Shown here piece by piece: positions 5,529 through 6,608 of a DNA stretch of 6,608 nt (within the stretch, counting starts at the first letter, position 1; each line of letters begins with the position of its first letter). The notes beneath the pieces are model-generated. The model was not told the DNA's origin. It was given only the letters and a program-made list of their open reading frames with translations, and ran no database searches. The stretch lies in contig DDXI01000137.1 of the NCBI GenBank assembly GCA_002347475.1, forward strand, positions 705 to 7,312. Reading direction: 5' to 3'. Source of the stretch: Peptococcaceae bacterium UBA2264 (GTDB lineage Bacteria; Bacillota; Desulfitobacteriia; Desulfitobacteriales; Desulfitobacteriaceae). The position numbers were made by a program, and so were the translations under genes.

Positions 5529-5815
5529 AACCCCAGAAATGGTCGAAAGATCAAAGTACGAGAACCCCAAAAACCGGAAGTAACAGGGATATTCATAGAT
5601 CCTTCGGGATTTATATCCCTGAAGCAAAACTCTGATTGAGAAGGAAGCAGACGCAAGTTTGCAACCCATCAAAAGGAAAAGCCGGCGATTCCAACCAACA
5701 ATAGAAATATTGGAAAATTGGATACGGGGAAAAATTGAAAGGAGGAGTACTCAATTGCAGTACGACCTCGAGTGATGGGCAGGAAAATTCCGAAAGGGAC
5801 CACCTGTCCATCACT
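5529..5815 (+). ncRNA. Candidate large structured RNA (class unknown), possibly a leader
   Basis: No convincing protein is encoded here, but several hairpins can be read directly. They are: 5540-5553 (5 bp, GAAA loop); 5584-5621, a 9-bp perfect stem 5584-5592/5613-5621 stacked across a 4-base bulge on a 6-bp stem with a TTCG loop (5603-5606); 5699-5712 (5 bp, GAAA loop) inside an outer stem 5690-5694/5718-5722; 5733-5756 (6 bp); and the terminal 5771-5815 hairpin with an inner GAAA-capped stem. GGGG (5726-5729) could pair with CCCC at 5531-5534 or 5565-5568, which would close a multi-branched core. Three GNRA loops and one UNCG loop in 290 bases is far from what spacer DNA shows. The sequence does not match the T-box, lysine, cobalamin, TPP or RNase P signatures I know. 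It may be an independent RNA or the 5' leader of the lipoprotein gene. The boundaries are estimates. Confidence 0.6.
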
Positions 5816-5820
5816 AGTTT
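5771..5820 (+). terminator. Terminal hairpin of the structured RNA, possible weak or regulated terminator
   Basis: A 13-bp stem (5771-5783 with 5803-5815, one G-T pair) encloses a second stem TTCC/GGGA (5788-5791 with 5796-5799) capped by GAAA. Only TAGTTT follows, so the T tract is poor. Part of its 5' arm (5773-5779) can instead pair with 5665-5671, so the hairpin could be conditional. Between it and the next ATG lie 80 bases, including a small hairpin GGGATT/AATGCCC (5851-5867, one bulged G). Confidence 0.5.
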
Positions 5821-5900
5821 AAATATGCTAAGTCAAATACCGGAACTCAAGGGATTCTGCAATGCCCGCAAATAATGAGTATATTGTCAAAGAGGTGATC

Positions 5901-6608
5901 ATGATGAAAAAGATAACAGGATTATTATTGGCGATAGTTTTTTTAATTGCACTTTTCGCAGGCTGCGGCATGATGGGCGTCAATGGAGGTCCACGTGTTG
6001 GCGGGGTCATGCAGAGCGGGGGCTGGTTATACTACACACTCAATGGCACTCTGTATAACATGAAGCCTGACTGGACTGAAAAGACAAAGATCGCAGACAA
6101 TTTTGATGCTCAGCTCATGATTGTGCGGGATGACATCATCTACTACGCCGACAAGGAAATGAGCGTATATAAGATGATGAGGGACGGCACAGGAAAATCG
6201 AAGATCATGAGCGGCGAAAATATGTACGGCTTCGAGATTTCGGACGACTGGCTGTACTACAGCGTTAAACCAGGCAGCATTTACAGGATAAAGACAGACG
6301 GCACTGGAAAGACAAAGCTGGCCGATATCGACTCTTTTAAAGGCGTTATGTGGGCGTCGGGAGGCTCTGTATATTACATTGACGGAACAAGCTTAATGAA
6401 AATGACGGAGGACGGCACCGGGGTTATTCAACTTGGAGACAATATTGAGATAAACGGCTTTAAGGATGAGTGGATCTATTACAGTGAGATAAACCAAAAA
6501 GGAAAACGATTGAACTTAAATAGGATGAAGCTCAATGGCATTGAAAAAGCAAAGCTTGCGGATGGTGGATTTGCTGCCATGGATGGGGACTGGCTATATT
6601 ATAGTAAA
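5901..6608 (+). CDS. DUF5050-like repeat lipoprotein (predicted beta-propeller), 3' end beyond the window
   Basis: The open frame runs through the window edge without a stop (236 codons seen). Residues 3-4 are Lys-Lys, about 5-20 are hydrophobic, and LFAGC (18-22) is a lipobox, so the mature protein should be lipid-anchored at Cys22 on the outer membrane face. The rest consists of about six repeats of 34-40 residues. Each has W/I/V-x-Y-Y (around 42, 79, 117, 156, 191 and 231) followed by a strand such as I-Y-R-I-K and then D-G-T-G-K-x-K-L. This is the pattern of DUF5050 / low-density-lipoprotein-receptor-like beta-propellers of Clostridia, whose function is unknown; binding of an extracellular ligand or partner is inferred. 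The site GAGGTGAT (5892-5899) serves either ATG 5901 or the adjacent ATG 5904, whose spacing is slightly better. Codons look more G+C-rich than in the glycosyltransferase gene. Confidence 0.88.
   Translation, partial: MMKKITGLLLAIVFLIALFAGCGMMGVNGGPRVGGVMQSGGWLYYTLNGTLYNMKPDWTEKTKIADNFDAQLMIVRDDIIYYADKEMSVYKMMRDGTGKSKIMSGENMYGFEISDDWLYYSVKPGSIYRIKTDGTGKTKLADIDSFKGVMWASGGSVYYIDGTSLMKMTEDGTGVIQLGDNIEINGFKDEWIYYSEINQKGKRLNLNRMKLNGIEKAKLADGGFAAMDGDWLYYSK

Noticed and set aside
5454..5814. Minus-strand frames opposite the structured RNA (5454-5672 and 5611-5814)
   Set aside because: They exist only because the plus-strand RNA segment lacks certain triplets. They have no ribosome binding sites, and the peptide content is odd (rich in Cys, Phe and Tyr).
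5529..5815. Structured region as a T-box, lysine, cobalamin or TPP riboswitch, RNase P, tmRNA or group II domain V
   Set aside because: The signature words of these classes that I can recall (for example the T-box GGGTGGNACC, or the group II domain V hairpin) are absent. A covariance-model search would settle it.
5828..6010. Minus-strand frame of 60 codons
   Set aside because: It lies antisense to the lipoprotein start and signal sequence, has no ribosome binding site and shows no family pattern.
1..6608. CRISPR array, insertion sequence or recombinase gene
   Set aside because: No regularly spaced short repeats, no transposase or integrase motifs and no terminal inverted repeats with target duplications were found.

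Overview
The window looks like a stretch of a low-GC Gram-positive (Bacillota) chromosome, probably a clostridial relative. The basis is strong AGGAGG-type ribosome binding sites, sigma-A-like promoters, tRNA genes with encoded CCA ends, hairpin-plus-T terminators, an AT-rich base composition, and a lipoprotein with DUF5050-like repeats of a kind common in Clostridia. The species cannot be named from the sequence.

Layout. Bases 1-199 hold the 3' part of a tRNA-Gln(CUG) and a complete tRNA-Leu(CAG) with its own promoter, followed by a strong terminator. Next comes a probable three-gene operon (505-3180): a membrane-anchored alpha/beta hydrolase, an HSL-type carboxylesterase/lipase, and a protein of the tocopherol-cyclase-like family. 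Right after this operon, the last ten bases of the tRNA-Leu, its CCA and its terminator region appear again as an imperfect direct repeat (190-271 and 3213-3295). The three genes therefore look like the cargo of an old tRNA-targeted insertion that has no recombinase left inside the repeats.

A lone gene for a two-domain family 2 glycosyltransferase follows (GTG start at 3563, end at 5101). The region 5102-5900 has no ordinary gene on the plus strand, but it is not empty. On the minus strand it holds a 23-residue single-helix membrane peptide gene with a good promoter, ribosome binding site and terminator. On the plus strand, a near-consensus promoter at 5494-5522 drives a segment of about 290 bases that folds by eye into several hairpins, three capped by GAAA and one by UUCG. 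This segment reads as a large structured RNA, either free-standing or the leader of the next gene. It ends in a 13-bp hairpin whose 5' arm can alternatively pair with an upstream segment.

The window closes with the 5' part of a lipoprotein gene (5901 onward, running off the end) made of W-x-Y-Y / DGTGK repeats, a predicted extracytoplasmic beta-propeller. The items most worth following up are the structured RNA with its alternative pairing, the small minus-strand membrane peptide, and the tRNA-Leu repeat pair.
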